A program made the translations under genes and the position numbers. Positions 49,201 to 56,701 of a DNA stretch of 64,000 nt are shown piece after piece. Every line of letters starts with the position of its first letter. The stretch's first letter is position 1. The notes under the pieces are model-generated. The model searched no databases. It had not been told where the DNA came from and saw only the letters and a program-made list of their open reading frames with translations. The stretch is from Strigops habroptila (taxonomy: Eukaryota; Chordata; Aves; Psittaciformes; Psittacidae). The stretch spans positions 97,089,552 to 97,153,551 of the forward strand of contig NC_044277.2 of the NCBI RefSeq assembly GCF_004027225.2, in the 5' to 3' direction.

Positions 49201-49271
49201 GCTTCCACTGCAGCCACACACAGCAGCAGGAAGGCCAGGACCTCGCCGGGAAGCCAGGATCGGTGTGCCAT
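18453..49271 (-). CDS. SSPO: SCO-spondin (subcommissural organ spondin)
   Basis: Giant secreted glycoprotein that polymerises into Reissner's fibre in brain ventricles and spinal canal. The gene spans about 30.8 kb in dozens of exons. Translation starts at the Met at 49271-49269 with a signal peptide ([18 protein letters not shown]) and ends with GGDFSRR and TGA at 18455-18453. Domain order on the minus strand: EMI-like N-terminus; three VWF-type D assemblies (VWD, C8, TIL); a VWC-like unit; ten LDLa repeats; TSP1/TIL/VWC units; FA58C; one more LDLa; a Ser/Thr/Pro-rich stretch; a long TSP1/TIL array; VWC; C-terminal cystine knot. This is the order known for vertebrate SCO-spondin. First exon 49192-49271; last exons 18944-19075, 18711-18861 and 18453-18475. 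Most of the intron length is minisatellite. I saw no obvious disruption, but not every exon junction was checked. Neighbours: ZNF467 is head-to-head upstream, gene C is convergent downstream. Confidence 0.97.
20345..20870 (-). repeat. Intronic minisatellite (ATGGCACAGGGACC-type, about 15 bp)
   Basis: About 35 degenerate units lie within one SSPO intron. They generate open frames on both strands that are not genes. Confidence 0.9.
21240..21800 (-). repeat. Intronic minisatellite (TCCCTGGGGTGGCAGTG-type)
   Basis: Degenerate units of about 17-30 bp repeat through an SSPO intron between two Cys-rich exons. Confidence 0.88.
22262..22560 (-). repeat. Intronic CATCATCCCACCAT-type repeat
   Basis: Units of about 12-15 bp (CATCATCCCACCATC) fill the SSPO intron between two TSP1 exons. 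Confidence 0.85.
23080..23515 (-). repeat. Intronic GCTATGGGGCAGG-type minisatellite
   Basis: Degenerate units around TGCTATGGGGCAGGGG, about 20 copies, lie in an SSPO intron. Confidence 0.85.
24400..25295 (-). repeat. Intronic GTGCCATGTCCCC-type minisatellite
   Basis: Nearly 900 bp of degenerate 15-25-bp units interrupts a single TSP1 domain of SSPO. Long open frames across it are repeat artefacts. Confidence 0.9.
26040..26480 (-). repeat. Intronic CCCCCAAGAAGCCCC-type repeat
   Basis: C/A-rich degenerate units fill an SSPO intron between TSP1 exons. Confidence 0.8.
26700..27195 (-). repeat. Intronic CAGTGGGGCAGGGTGTCCCC-type minisatellite
   Basis: About 15 degenerate units of 30-40 bp lie in the SSPO intron between two TSP1 exons. 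Confidence 0.85.
27480..27945 (-). repeat. Intronic GCAGAGGGGATGGGGCTGTGACCCA-type minisatellite
   Basis: About a dozen units of roughly 35 bp lie in an SSPO intron. Neighbouring units are fairly similar, suggesting a variable-number locus. Confidence 0.85.
28165..28480 (-). repeat. Intronic G-rich minisatellite
   Basis: Degenerate units around GGGGAAGGGCAATGGGGTGCTGG are strongly G-rich on the plus strand and C-rich on the SSPO sense strand. Confidence 0.8.
28690..29045 (-). repeat. Intronic GGGAGCACCCACC-type repeat
   Basis: Degenerate units of about 25 bp around GGAGCACCCACCATCC adjoin the CCATCC array. Confidence 0.8.
29055..29830 (-). repeat. CCATCC/CATTCC array with higher-order ~120-bp period
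   Basis: The array is built of CATCCC and CATTCC hexamers. A marker phrase TATTCATTCC (or a one-base variant) recurs at 29084, 29205, 29325, 29401 and 29521, giving spacings of 121, 120, 76 and 120 bp. Long frames on both strands (Pro-Ile-His or Met-Gly-Trp rich) are artefacts of the repeat. Confidence 0.93.
30030..30745 (-). repeat. Intronic GGGGCAGGGCTATGGG-type minisatellite
   Basis: About 40 degenerate units of 15-20 bp lie in an SSPO intron, with strong G-richness on the plus strand. Confidence 0.9.
31520..32275 (-). repeat. Intronic CACAGCACCCCAAAACC-type minisatellite
   Basis: CAGCACCCCAAAGCCCA-type units of about 17-20 bp fill an SSPO intron. The array contains the perfect 129-bp tandem duplication listed separately. 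Confidence 0.88.
31973..32230 (-). repeat. Perfect 129-bp tandem duplication
   Basis: Positions 31973-32101 and 32102-32230 read identically base for base by eye. Given how diverged the surrounding minisatellite is, the duplication must be recent, or a collapsed/expanded assembly variant. Confidence 0.9.
34080..34335 (-). repeat. Intronic CACAGCACCCCAAAACCCATGG-type repeat
   Basis: This is the same unit class as the array at 31520-32275, in a different SSPO intron. Confidence 0.8.
34440..34995 (-). other. SSPO: SSPO: Ser/Thr/Pro-rich mucin-like exons
   Basis: The minus strand codes low-complexity Thr/Ser/Pro-rich peptide with no Cys pattern, for example [20 protein letters not shown] and [15 protein letters not shown]. 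It lies between the single LDLa and the following TSP1 units. Such a stretch is a probable site of dense O-glycosylation. Confidence 0.7.
35115..36120 (-). other. SSPO: SSPO: FA58C (discoidin) domain plus a single LDLa
   Basis: Exons at about 35890-36115 (start DPCYLPLG, end [13 protein letters not shown]), 35695-35820 ([20 protein letters not shown], then [15 protein letters not shown]) and 35450-35590 ([20 protein letters not shown]) together form one F5/8 type C fold. The exon at about 35115-35245 codes an LDLa repeat ([12 protein letters not shown], then [10 protein letters not shown]). One FA58C in this place is characteristic of SCO-spondin. Confidence 0.92.
37440..37800 (-). repeat. 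Intronic ACCCACCCATCCCATGGAGCCC-type repeat
   Basis: Degenerate units of about 25 bp lie in an SSPO intron. Confidence 0.8.
38035..38580 (-). repeat. Intronic GCCATGGGAACCCCCAAATC-type minisatellite
   Basis: An array of about 40-bp units containing CATGGGAACCCCCAAAT fills the SSPO intron between two TSP1 exons. Its left part is a different GGGGGTATTGGGGT-type unit. Confidence 0.85.
38825..40795 (-). other. SSPO: SSPO: cluster of ten LDLa repeats
   Basis: Ten LDL-receptor class A repeats on the minus strand are recognised by the CxxxxFxC...C(D/S)GxxDCxDxSDE pattern. Examples are [60 protein letters not shown] and [20 protein letters not shown]. Most keep the Asp/Glu calcium ligands ([29 protein letters not shown]). 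One has FADDSDEAG and another DGWDESPAG, minor variants. Known in SCO-spondin; they may bind lipoprotein-related ligands. Confidence 0.93.
40905..43475 (-). other. SSPO: SSPO: third VWF-D assembly, TIL and VWC-like unit
   Basis: VWD3 is marked by [20 protein letters not shown] at about 42925-42985 and [14 protein letters not shown] at about 42410-42450, followed by C8 exons to about 41880. A TIL domain follows at 41570-41715 ([12 protein letters not shown]). The unit at 40905-41020 ([19 protein letters not shown]) ends the assembly. The leading TIL-like exon at 43265-43470 ([16 protein letters not shown]) belongs to the previous junction. Confidence 0.9.
41130..41545 (-). repeat. Intronic CCAGCCCCACACCACCCCATG-type repeat
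   Basis: Degenerate 15-20-bp units lie in the SSPO intron between the TIL exon and the VWC-like exon. Confidence 0.8.
43555..43945 (-). repeat. Intronic CCATCCCATC array
   Basis: CCATCC/CCATCCTGTCC pentamer-hexamer array in an SSPO intron, of the same class as 29055-29830 and 44540-45140. Confidence 0.9.
44160..46370 (-). other. SSPO: SSPO: second VWF-D assembly
   Basis: VWD2 starts at about 46365 ([20 protein letters not shown]) and continues through [20 protein letters not shown] and [21 protein letters not shown]8 follows at 45150-45480 ([19 protein letters not shown], then [16 protein letters not shown]). The TIL domain is at 44165-44440 ([20 protein letters not shown]). The order VWD-C8-TIL is canonical. 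Confidence 0.92.
44540..45140 (-). repeat. Intronic CCATCCCATC array
   Basis: About 600 bp of CCATCC units lie in the SSPO intron between C8 and TIL exons. A longer phrase around CACAGCATCCCACCC recurs about 210 bp apart (near 44757 and 44967), indicating segmental duplication inside the array. Confidence 0.9.
46555..48310 (-). other. SSPO: SSPO: first VWF-D assembly
   Basis: VWD1 begins at about 48300 ([20 protein letters not shown]), continues through [20 protein letters not shown] and ends around [14 protein letters not shown]8 spans about 46880-47240 ([20 protein letters not shown], then [17 protein letters not shown]). TIL is at 46560-46800 ([18 protein letters not shown]). It has the same fold order as VWF and otogelin. 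Confidence 0.92.
48455..49271 (-). other. SSPO: SSPO: signal peptide and EMI-like N-terminus
   Basis: Exon 49192-49271 codes the signal peptide. Exon 48927-49081 codes [20 protein letters not shown] and [20 protein letters not shown]. The exon near 48720-48805 codes [20 protein letters not shown], an EMI-type ending. The exon at about 48460-48635 codes a Cys-rich unit ([20 protein letters not shown], then [11 protein letters not shown]) known at the same place in vertebrate SCO-spondin. Confidence 0.85.
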
Positions 49272-50290
49272 GGCCACGCCACCACGGCCACCTTGGCAAA
49301 GGGGGATCTGTGTCACCCCTGGAGGACCCCCATGGGGGCATCCCAGAGACATGTCCCTGGATCTCACCAGCAGCCCCCCAAGAAGGCCCCTCTTACTTGG
49401 GCGATCCCCACTCTGTCCCAGCTGGCTCTGGCACTGCCACCCCCTGGCCCCGCCACTGCTGTCCCCTTTATGGCGTGAGGCTGGCCGGTGGGCCCAGCTG
49501 TGGGGCTGGTGATTGGGCCCAGCTGCCAGGTGGGGTGGGGGGTGAGGCCATGGAACCCCCATTGCCCCGTCTCCAGGGTGAAGCCCCCAGGATTGTGCCA
49601 GGACAGTGGATCTGGAGCCCCCCCGGCGGCTCAGCCCAGTGGGGCCACATCCTGGATCCGGCACATCTGGGATTAAGGATTAGGGGCACAGACGTGATAC
49701 CCACAGCCTAGCCCCTCCTCCCCCAGCAATGCCTGGGGGTGCCCTGGGCCCTGGGACAGAGACCCACAAACCTGCCCCACAGGGTCAGGGACACAGCTCT
49801 TGGCTCCTGCTGCCCCATGGCTGCCCCACAGGGTATTGCCTGCACCCACTGCCAGCCCCACAGCCAGGTCCCCCCCCCAGGTCCTCCTGTGTCCCTACAT
49901 CACACCCAGCCCCACAGTTGTGTCCCCCTGTGTCGACCATGTGTCCTCCGTGTGTCCCACCTGCCACCAGCCCCATGAGTGACTCCACCCAAGCCCACCC
50001 ATGTCTCTCCCCATGTCCCCACTCCATCTCCAGCCCCATGGCCAGGTCCCCCCATGTCCCATCTGTGTCCCCCCGGTATGTTCCCTCCACCTCCAGCCCC
50101 ACGGCTGTGTCCCCACTGTGTCCCCCAGTGTCCCCACACCACCTCCAGCCCCATGTCAGGGTCCCCCTCTCATCTTTCCATGTCCCCCCACCCACAACCT
50201 CATCCCGTGCCCCCTCCGGTGCTGGGGGGGCAGACCCGGTTCTCGGTCCAGAACGGCTTGGGGGGGGCACACGGGGGGAGGTAACGGGTT
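49272..50290. promoter_or_regulatory. Head-to-head intergenic region between SSPO and ZNF467
   Basis: This stretch separates the divergent starts of SSPO (minus) and ZNF467 (plus). The left 450 bp has no clear TATA box that I could place for SSPO. The right half (49730-50220) is a repeat of CCCCATGTCCCC-type units, listed separately. Confidence 0.5.
49730..50220 (+). repeat. CCAGCCCCATGGCCAGGTCCCCC-type minisatellite
   Basis: Degenerate 25-40-bp units built on CACCTCCAGCCCCA and TGTCCCC lie between the SSPO and ZNF467 promoters. Confidence 0.8.
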
Positions 50291-50600
50291 GGGGACGGGA
50301 CACGGGGGGTGCAGCGCGGGGTGGGGCGGCAGCGGTTCTCCCGGTGCCCCGGACGGGGGGGGCGGACCCGGCAGGGGCGGGGGGACCGGCGGCCACCGCG
50401 GGCGAGGCGGGGCCCCGCGACGGCGGCGGCGGCGGCGGCGGCGGAGCAGGTAGGAGCGGTGGGAGAAGTGGCCCCCGCCCCGAGGCGACGGTGAGGGGCG
50501 CGGCGTTGGGAGAGCGGGCACCGGGATCGGGGTCGGGACTGGGATCGTGACTGGCACCGGCACCGGTACTGGCGGTGGAGGCAGGCGCGACCCACGGGGC
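50290..50600 (+). promoter_or_regulatory. ZNF467: CpG promoter and non-coding first exon of ZNF467 with (CGG)8
   Basis: A very CpG-rich stretch contains eight CGG units at 50421-50444 immediately before a consensus donor (GAGCAG|GTAGGAG, intron from 50450). No upstream ATG in a plausible frame was seen, so the exon is probably 5' UTR. Confidence 0.65.
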
Positions 50601-51106
50601 CGGCGGCGGGGGGGGGGCAAAGGGGGGAGCAATGGTTGGGGGGGGTCACGAAGGGCGGGGGGGGGGGGAGAAGGATGAGGAGGGAGCGGGGGGCAGGAAG
50701 GGCGGGGGGGAACCGTGGGGCGGGACAGGATGGCGGGGTGGGGCGGGAAGCGCCGGGCGGGGGTGTGGTGGGATAGAGGAGGGATAAGAAGGGTTTGGGG
50801 AGTATGGGGGGCACAGGGGGGGCTTGGGCACAGGGGAACATGGGGGGAATGGGATGGGGAGGCTGTGAGCTGTGCATGGGTCTGGGTGGGGACATCCCAC
50901 TGGTGGGTGACACCCCAGGATGTGTCCCTGGGCTGCCACCCCTCTGCGGGGGGGCTTAGGGCTGGGGGGACCCCCCTGATGCCCCGTCCATCACTGACAG
51001 CCCCTGAGCTCCCATGGGTGGGAGGGAGGCAGCGGGTGCCTGTCCCCCATTGCCGTTTTTGGGAGGCTTGGCGGGGCTCAGCCCAACCCATCACACAGGG
51101 TCCCCC

Positions 51107-53092
51107 ATGGCCAAGCCAGAGCCGGAGCCGCTGCTGGAGCAGGCGGAGGAGATGGAGATGCCAGGTTGTGCTGGCTCAGGTGGGTCCTGCCCTTTCCCTT
51201 CCCATTCCCTGCCCATCCCCTCATCCCGGGGGGCTGCAGGGTCCCCAAGGGGCCATCTCGGAGCCAGTGGGGGACCCTGTGGCTTCGCCCCCATTGTCTT
51301 CACAGAGCAGCTGGTGGTCCCCAAGGCCGAGGTGATGACCGAGGGTGACAGTGCAGAGCTGGGCACTGCCGGGGAGCTGGGGGGCCTGGAGCTCGGCTGC
51401 TCAGGTGAGGGTTCGGCCATGGTGGCACCGGCACACGGCAAACCCGCCGGGTGGCCTGGCACAGCCCCGGCACTGCTGGGCACACCGTGGCAGCACGGGG
51501 ATGCTGGCTCGGTCCCCGTGTGCCAGAGCCGCCCATCCTTAGCACTGTGTGCACCAAGAGGTGCCTGTGTCCCACCACCCGGCTGTGTGTGCCCTGCAGA
51601 GGACTGGCTGGTGAGGAAGGTGAAGGTGGAGGAGGAGGATGAAGAGTGGCCGGCTGGCCCCGGCACCGAGGCCCTGCTGGCGGGGCAGCCCCCAGACAGC
51701 GCCTTCACCCACACCACCGGCACACCGGACTGTGCCGGCAACTGCTCCTGCAAACAAGAGCCGCTGCTCCCGGAGGAGCTGGGCTACGGCACACTGCCCG
51801 CCTTCACCCTGCCGCCATGGCCACTGCTGGGCCAGAGCCCGGCCGGCACCGGTGGCTGCGAGCGCTGCTGCCAGGCACGGCTCAGCCCAGGGCTGCACGC
51901 GGGCGATGGCGATGGCAAGGATGGCGAGCCCCAGCCCTGCGGGTGCTGCAGGACACCGGCCCCGGCACGGCCCTTTGCGTGCGCACAGTGCGGGAAGGGC
52001 TTCGGGAAGAAGGCTCACCTGACGCGGCACCTGCGGGTGCACACGGGCGAGCGGCCCTACCCCTGTGGGCAGTGTGGCCGCCGCTTCCGGCAGAAGATCC
52101 ACCTGCGCTCGCACCAGAAGACGCACACGGGCGAGCGGCCCTTCCCCTGCCCCGAGTGCGGCCGCCGCTTCCGCAAGAAGACCCACCTGGTGCGGCACCA
52201 CCGCACGCACACGGGCGAGCGGCCCTTCCCCTGCGCCCGCTGCGGCCGCCGCTTCGCCCACAAGCAGCACCTCCTGCGGCACCAGCGGCTGCACGATGAG
52301 CCGGCGGAGGCGGCGGACGGCGAGGGTGTCCCGGCCGAGCAGAAGCCCTTCCCCTGCCCCGAGTGCGGGAAGAGCTTCAGCTGGAAGAAGAACCTGGCGT
52401 CGCACCGCCGGCTGCACCGCGAGGGCCGGCCCTTCGCCTGCGCCGAGTGCGGCCGCGGCTTCGGCGACAAGCGGCACCTGACGGCGCACCTGCGGGGGCA
52501 CATGGGGCTGAAGCCCTTTGCCTGCCCGCACTGCGAGAAGACCTTCAGCCACAAGCCCAACCTGGCCACGCACCAGCTGGCCCATGCCGGCGAGCGGCCC
52601 TTCTCCTGCCCGCAGTGCGCCCGCGCCTTTGCCCTGCGCCAGCACCTCCTGCGGCACTTGCGGGTGCACACGGGCGAGCGGCCCTTCGCCTGCCCGCAGT
52701 GTGGCCGCCGCTTCGGCTCCCGGACCAACCTCGTGGCACACGCCAAGGCGCACGCCGGTGCCCGGCCCTTCGCCTGCGAGCTGTGCGGCCGCAGCTTCGG
52801 GCGCAAGTCGCACTTGGCGCGGCACCAGGCGGTGCACACCGGCACCCGGCCCCACGCCTGCGCGCAGTGCGGCAAGCGCTTCAGCTCCAAGACCAACCTG
52901 GTGCGGCACCAGGCGGTGCACACCGGGCACCGGCCCTACATCTGCACCCACTGCGGCAAGAGCTTCAGCCGCAAAACGCACCTCCTGCGCCACGAGCGCA
53001 CGCACGCTGCTGCCGCCACCGCCACCGACAATGTGCCACAGCAGAGCTGGACGGCACCCGCCACACCGGCACCCGCCACACTTTGCCCATGA
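51107..53092 (+). CDS. ZNF467: Zinc finger protein 467
   Basis: C2H2 transcription regulator, in mammals linked to bone/fat lineage choice. Exons 51107-51179, 51306-51404 and 51600-53092 join in phase 1 and give 554 residues. The N-terminus [19 protein letters not shown] and exon two ([11 protein letters not shown]) are acidic and lack KRAB or SCAN. Exon three opens with [18 protein letters not shown], close to the human ZNF467 segment EEWMIRKVKVEDEDQ as I recall it. Twelve fingers occupy about residues 180-525. Several are near-identical in their specificity region to human ZNF467: [96 protein letters not shown]. Location next to SSPO agrees. The sequence is open through both introns in one frame, so retention of introns would not stop translation. 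Confidence 0.92.
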   Translation: MAKPEPEPLLEQAEEMEMPGCAGSGGSCPFPSHSLPIPSSRGAAGSPRGHLGASGGPCGFAPIVFTEQLVVPKAEVMTEGDSAELGTAGELGGLELGCSGEGSAMVAPAHGKPAGWPGTAPALLGTPWQHGDAGSVPVCQSRPSLALCAPRGACVPPPGCVCPAEDWLVRKVKVEEEDEEWPAGPGTEALLAGQPPDSAFTHTTGTPDCAGNCSCKQEPLLPEELGYGTLPAFTLPPWPLLGQSPAGTGGCERCCQARLSPGLHAGDGDGKDGEPQPCGCCRTPAPARPFACAQCGKGFGKKAHLTRHLRVHTGERPYPCGQCGRRFRQKIHLRSHQKTHTGERPFPCPECGRRFRKKTHLVRHHRTHTGERPFPCARCGRRFAHKQHLLRHQRLHDEPAEAADGEGVPAEQKPFPCPECGKSFSWKKNLASHRRLHREGRPFACAECGRGFGDKRHLTAHLRGHMGLKPFACPHCEKTFSHKPNLATHQLAHAGERPFSCPQCARAFALRQHLLRHLRVHTGERPFACPQCGRRFGSRTNLVAHAKAHAGARPFACELCGRSFGRKSHLARHQAVHTGTRPHACAQCGKRFSSKTNLVRHQAVHTGHRPYICTHCGKSFSRKTHLLRHERTHAAAATATDNVPQQSWTAPATPAPATLCP

Positions 53093-53700
53093 GCATGGGG
53101 GGACCAATGCCGGGATGGGGACACCGGGGCGTGAGCAGCAGGATGAGCTGGGGGCTACGTACTGGGGTGTGCTTGGGGCCAAGCACTGGGATGTGCTGGG
53201 ACATGGCGGGATGTGCTGGGGTCCCTGAGAGCCAAGCACTAGGATGTGCCGGATGTGCCGGATGTGCAGGAGGCCAAGTGCCAGGACATGCCAGGGACTC
53301 AGGGGGCTGAGCACTGGGACATGCTGGGATATGCCAGGATGTGCCACGGTCCCCAGAGGCTGAGCACTGGGATGTGCCGGGAGCCAAGTGTTTGGACATG
53401 CTGGGGTCCCTGGGTCCTGAGCACCAGGATATGCTGGGACATGCCAGCATGTGCGAGGTCCCTGGGGACTTAGCACTGGGATGTGCAGGGGTCAAGAGCC
53501 AAGGTGTGTTGGGGAATTCTGAAGGCCAAGCACTGGGATGTGCAGGGACATGCCGGGAATCCCAGTGGCTCCCAGCCATGCATCCTCGGTACCATCCCCA
53601 GGCCAGTGATCCCGCCATGGGGCTCGCTGCCAGCTCCTGCCTGCAGCTCCCAGCCAGGCCACAGTTTTCCCGGTGCCGGTTGGCTCCGGTGCCGTTTCCC
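53093..53700 (+). repeat. ZNF467 3' UTR with GGGATGTGCTGGGACATG-type repeat
   Basis: Units of 25-60 bp built on GAGCACTGGGATGTGC and GGGACATGCCAGG repeat through 53130-53570 within the presumed 3' UTR. Confidence 0.75.
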
Positions 53701-53810
53701 ACTGCCAGCGGCGGCGCGGCACATGGCCCCGAGCGCGGCGCCGGGGCTGCCAGGAGCACCGTGGCTCCGGATCGGTGTTAAACGGGCGGGGGGGGCACAC
53801 CAAACCCGCC

Positions 53811-53816
53811 AATAAA
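53811..53816 (+). terminator. ZNF467: ZNF467 poly(A) signal
   Basis: AATAAA lies 720 bp past the ZNF467 stop, just before the CpG-rich promoter of LRRC61. Confidence 0.6.
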
Positions 53817-53829
53817 CCACATCTGGCCG

Positions 53830-54030
53830 AACGCCCCGGGGCCGGTATCGGGGCGGGGGGTGCTGGGGCGGCGGAGCAGCGGGTGGGTCTCGTCCCGTCC
53901 CGTCCCCGTGCGCAGGGCCCCGGTTCGGGGGGGGGGGGACACGACACGGTCACCGGGGGGGGCGGTGCGGCCGCTCGTCTCCATGGCAACGGGGGGCGGG
54001 GCCGCGGGGGCTGCCGGGAGCCGCCGTGCG
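53830..54030 (+). promoter_or_regulatory. LRRC61: LRRC61 CpG promoter/first exon with RFX X-box
   Basis: A CpG-rich stretch ends at the donor CCGTGCG|GTGAGT (intron from 54031). GTCTCCATGGCAAC at 53977-53990 is a full match to the RFX X-box consensus GTHNYYATRRNAAC, about 40 bp before the donor. The next exon begins near 54805, and translation starts in it. Confidence 0.65.
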
Positions 54031-54109
54031 GTGAGTTGGGGGGGGGGGGACAGGAGCATCGGGGGGACGGGGTCGGGGGAGAGCGGGGAGCACCGGGGTT
54101 GGGGGGTCG

Positions 54110-54720
54110 GGTCTGGGAGTGTCCCACGCATGTCCTGCATCCCCCAAAGCCCCCCATGGGTTTGCCCCATGCGTGTCCAGGGCCCCCTTACCCCCCATGG
54201 GCTCTGGACCCCACGCGTGTCTCTGCACCCCCGGGATATCCATCCCACGGTGTGCCCCACACTTGTCCCTGCACCCCCAGGATGCTTCACGTGTGTCCCA
54301 GCACCCCACGGTTTGCCTGACACATGCCACTAGGGCACCCCGTGGTTTGGCCCACATATTGCCCCAGGGCACCCCACGGTGCCCCCCCATACATGTCCCC
54401 ATGCACTAAGGGAACCCCATGTGTCCCTTTGTCCCTGCAACTCTGGTGTACCCCATCGCGTGCCCCACATGTCCCCATACGCCTCAGGGCATCCCACATG
54501 TCCCTATGTGCTTGCACCCCTGGGATATCCCATTGTGTGCCCCACATGTCCCCATGCCCACCCAGGGCACCCCACGAGGCCCCATGTCCCTGCACCCATG
54601 GGATACCCCATAGCATGCTCCACATGTACCCATGCACCCCACAGGTGCCCCGCACATGTCCATGCGCCCCAGAGCAACCCAATGGGTGCTAGCCCCGCCT
54701 CATCTATCCCCCCAGGCTCC
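54110..54720 (+). repeat. Intronic CCCCACATGTCCCCATG-type minisatellite
   Basis: Degenerate units of 15-40 bp around CACCCCACATGTCCC fill most of the LRRC61 first intron. Confidence 0.85.
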
Positions 54721-54824
54721 AGCCCCACAGCTGGAGGTCTCGGGGCGGGGCAGTGCTGCCCCCCCCATAATCCAGTCCCTGCCCTTTCCCCCCCAAGCTG
54801 TCAGAGCCGGGGTCCCTGGCTGCA

Positions 54825-55646
54825 ATGGAGGGTCATAGCGAGGCTACAGCCAAGGAGGAGGAAGAGGAGGAGGAGGAAGGGGTGCGGATCACCCCGCAGC
54901 TGCTGAAGGCCGCCACCGGTGAGTTTGCCCTGGAGTCCATCCTCCTACTGCGGCTGCGGGGCCGCGGCATTGCGCACTTGGGCTGCCTGGGCGACTGCAC
55001 CAACCTGGAGTGGCTGGACCTCTCCGGCAACGCCATCGCCCAGCTGGGGCCGCTGGCCGCCCTCCGCTCCCTCGCCGTCCTCAACCTGTCCCGCAACCGC
55101 GTGGCCAACCTGGAGCCGCTCGCCTCCTGCCGCAGCCTGCAGAGCCTCAACCTGGCCGGCAACATGGTGAGCAGCCTGCGGGCGCTGCGGTGCCTGGCGG
55201 GGCTGCGGCGCCTCGAGAGCCTGCGCCTGCGCGACCCCCTCGCCCGCCTTGACAACCCGCTCTGCACCGTGACCGCCTATCGCGACGCACTGGCCGACAT
55301 GCTGCCCGGCCTCAAGGCCATCGACGGCGAGCGAGTGGCCGGCCGTGGCAGCGAGCTCTACCAGCTCTGCCGGGATCTCGACAGCTCGCTGGGACACGGT
55401 GCCGGTGGTGCTGGTGATGCCGGTGGTGCCGGCGCTGACCCGCCCCGCGCAGCTCAGCCCTGGGTAGAGGCTGGTTTCTGGGAGCCGCGGCCACCGCGGC
55501 GCAGCTCCATCATAGAGGAGGCGTACAGGCAGTTCGGGGAGGTGCTGCAGGAGTGCCGGGAGCTGGGCCGCCGCGCCGATGACACCATCGCCCAGGCGGA
55601 GCGGGCGCTCAGCACCCGCCATGACCCCAACTCCTTTGTCTTCTGA
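54825..55646 (+). CDS. LRRC61: Leucine-rich repeat-containing protein 61
   Basis: A 273-residue single-exon reading frame. It starts MEGHSEATAKEEEEEEEEG, an acidic head encoded by GAG repeats, followed by ITPQLLKAATGEFALESILL. Leucine-rich repeats span about residues 40-140 (LGDCTNLEWLDLSGNAIAQL, LAALRSLAVLNLSRNRVANL, LASCRSLQSLNLAGNMVSSL). They are capped by an LRRcap-like segment (DNPLCTVTAYRDALADMLPG, LKAIDGERV). The C-terminus is a conserved helix, SIIEEAYRQFGEVLQECREL, ending HDPNSFVF. Human LRRC61 is of similar length (259). Its molecular function is poorly known. It sits tail-to-tail with RARRES2, as in human. A preceding non-coding exon and an intron of about 770 bp are inferred. Confidence 0.95.
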   Translation: MEGHSEATAKEEEEEEEEGVRITPQLLKAATGEFALESILLLRLRGRGIAHLGCLGDCTNLEWLDLSGNAIAQLGPLAALRSLAVLNLSRNRVANLEPLASCRSLQSLNLAGNMVSSLRALRCLAGLRRLESLRLRDPLARLDNPLCTVTAYRDALADMLPGLKAIDGERVAGRGSELYQLCRDLDSSLGHGAGGAGDAGGAGADPPRAAQPWVEAGFWEPRPPRRSSIIEEAYRQFGEVLQECRELGRRADDTIAQAERALSTRHDPNSFVF

Positions 55647-55879
55647 GCTGTGACAAGCCCGGTCCCATCGATGGAGGAGCCGCAGGGAATGGGGGGCAGC
55701 CAGAGCAGCACCAGGGGCAGCCACAGGGCTGCTTGGCTTTACTCCATCACTGGAAGCTCCAGGCTGGGCACTGACCAGGGCTCCCTGTGCCTGGTGCAGC
55801 AGTGAGGGGAGCAGTGGTGTCCTTGAAGATCTGGGGCCAGCCCTGAGCTATCCGGCCTGGAGGAGAGGCCGCAGGGCTG

Positions 55880-56155
55880 GGAGGTGGCACACAGGGACCA
55901 GGAGATGGTCTGGGAATGTCTTGGAGACATCGCAAGGATGAGAGAATGTCATAGGGACATTGTGGGGGCATCACGGGGACGGGGGGATGTTGCGGGAACA
56001 TCATGGGGACCAGAGGACATCGAGGGGACTGAGGGATGTTGTGGTGTCCATGGGACATCGTGGGGACATCATGGGGACCAGAAGACATTGTGGGACTGGG
56101 GGACATCACAGGGACTGGGGGATATCACATAAACATCACGAGGCCTGGGGCCATA
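55880..56155 (+). repeat. GGGACATCATGGGGACCAG-type repeat
   Basis: About 15 degenerate units of 15-20 bp lie in the presumed LRRC61 3' UTR. Confidence 0.85.
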
Positions 56156-56166
56156 CAGGGCCATGC

Positions 56167-56172
56167 AGTAAA
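56167..56172 (+). terminator. LRRC61: Candidate LRRC61 poly(A) signal (AGTAAA)
   Basis: The variant signal AGTAAA is followed by a GT-rich run (GCTGTGCTGTCC, then CCCGTGTGTCC). No canonical AATAAA was found before the convergent RARRES2 gene. Confidence 0.4.
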
Positions 56173-56383
56173 GCTGTGCTGTCCTCCCGTGTGTCCTTCC
56201 AGGTCCCTCTGCGCTGTGTCATCCCGGGCACTGAGCAGCCGGGGGGAACTTGCTCCTCCTCCCCACTGGGGACAGCAGGTGGGGGTGATGCACCTGGAGC
56301 CCCCCCAGCCAAGCCCACCCAGTCGTCCCCCCCAGCTATTCCCAGCGGGAATAACAGCAGCAACAGCGGGAGCCAGAGCCGGG

Positions 56384-56389
56384 TTTACT
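56384..56389 (-). terminator. RARRES2: Candidate RARRES2 poly(A) signal (AGTAAA)
   Basis: TTTACT on the plus strand is AGTAAA on the minus strand, about 310 bp past the RARRES2 stop. It is the best candidate seen on that strand before LRRC61. Confidence 0.35.
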
Positions 56390-56701
56390 GCTGAGTCGGG
56401 GTGGGCAGGGGGTGTCCTTCGGTCATGCAGTGCTGGGGGGCGGCAAGCGGGGGGACCCCGGGGCGGCGTCCGTGTCCTCAGGGTGGCAGTGGCCTGGAGG
56501 GGCACATGGAGGGGAGCTGGTTGCGAGAGGCACCCCCCCGTCACTGTGTCACCTCATGTCCCCAGGGCCAGCTCACCCTGGAGCTGCAGCCCTGGGAGAT
56601 GTCCCCGGTTGGGGGTCCCAGTCTGGCTCCAATCTTGGCAGAGGAGCCCCCCCCACACCACCGGGGTGCTGCCGGTGGCACCTACCGTGAGGGGCCGGGG
56701 C

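Noticed and set aside
51107-53092. Considered REPIN1 or ZNF775 for the gene next to SSPO
   Set aside because: The [17 protein letters not shown] block and finger specificity residues agree with ZNF467, which is also SSPO's neighbour in mammals.
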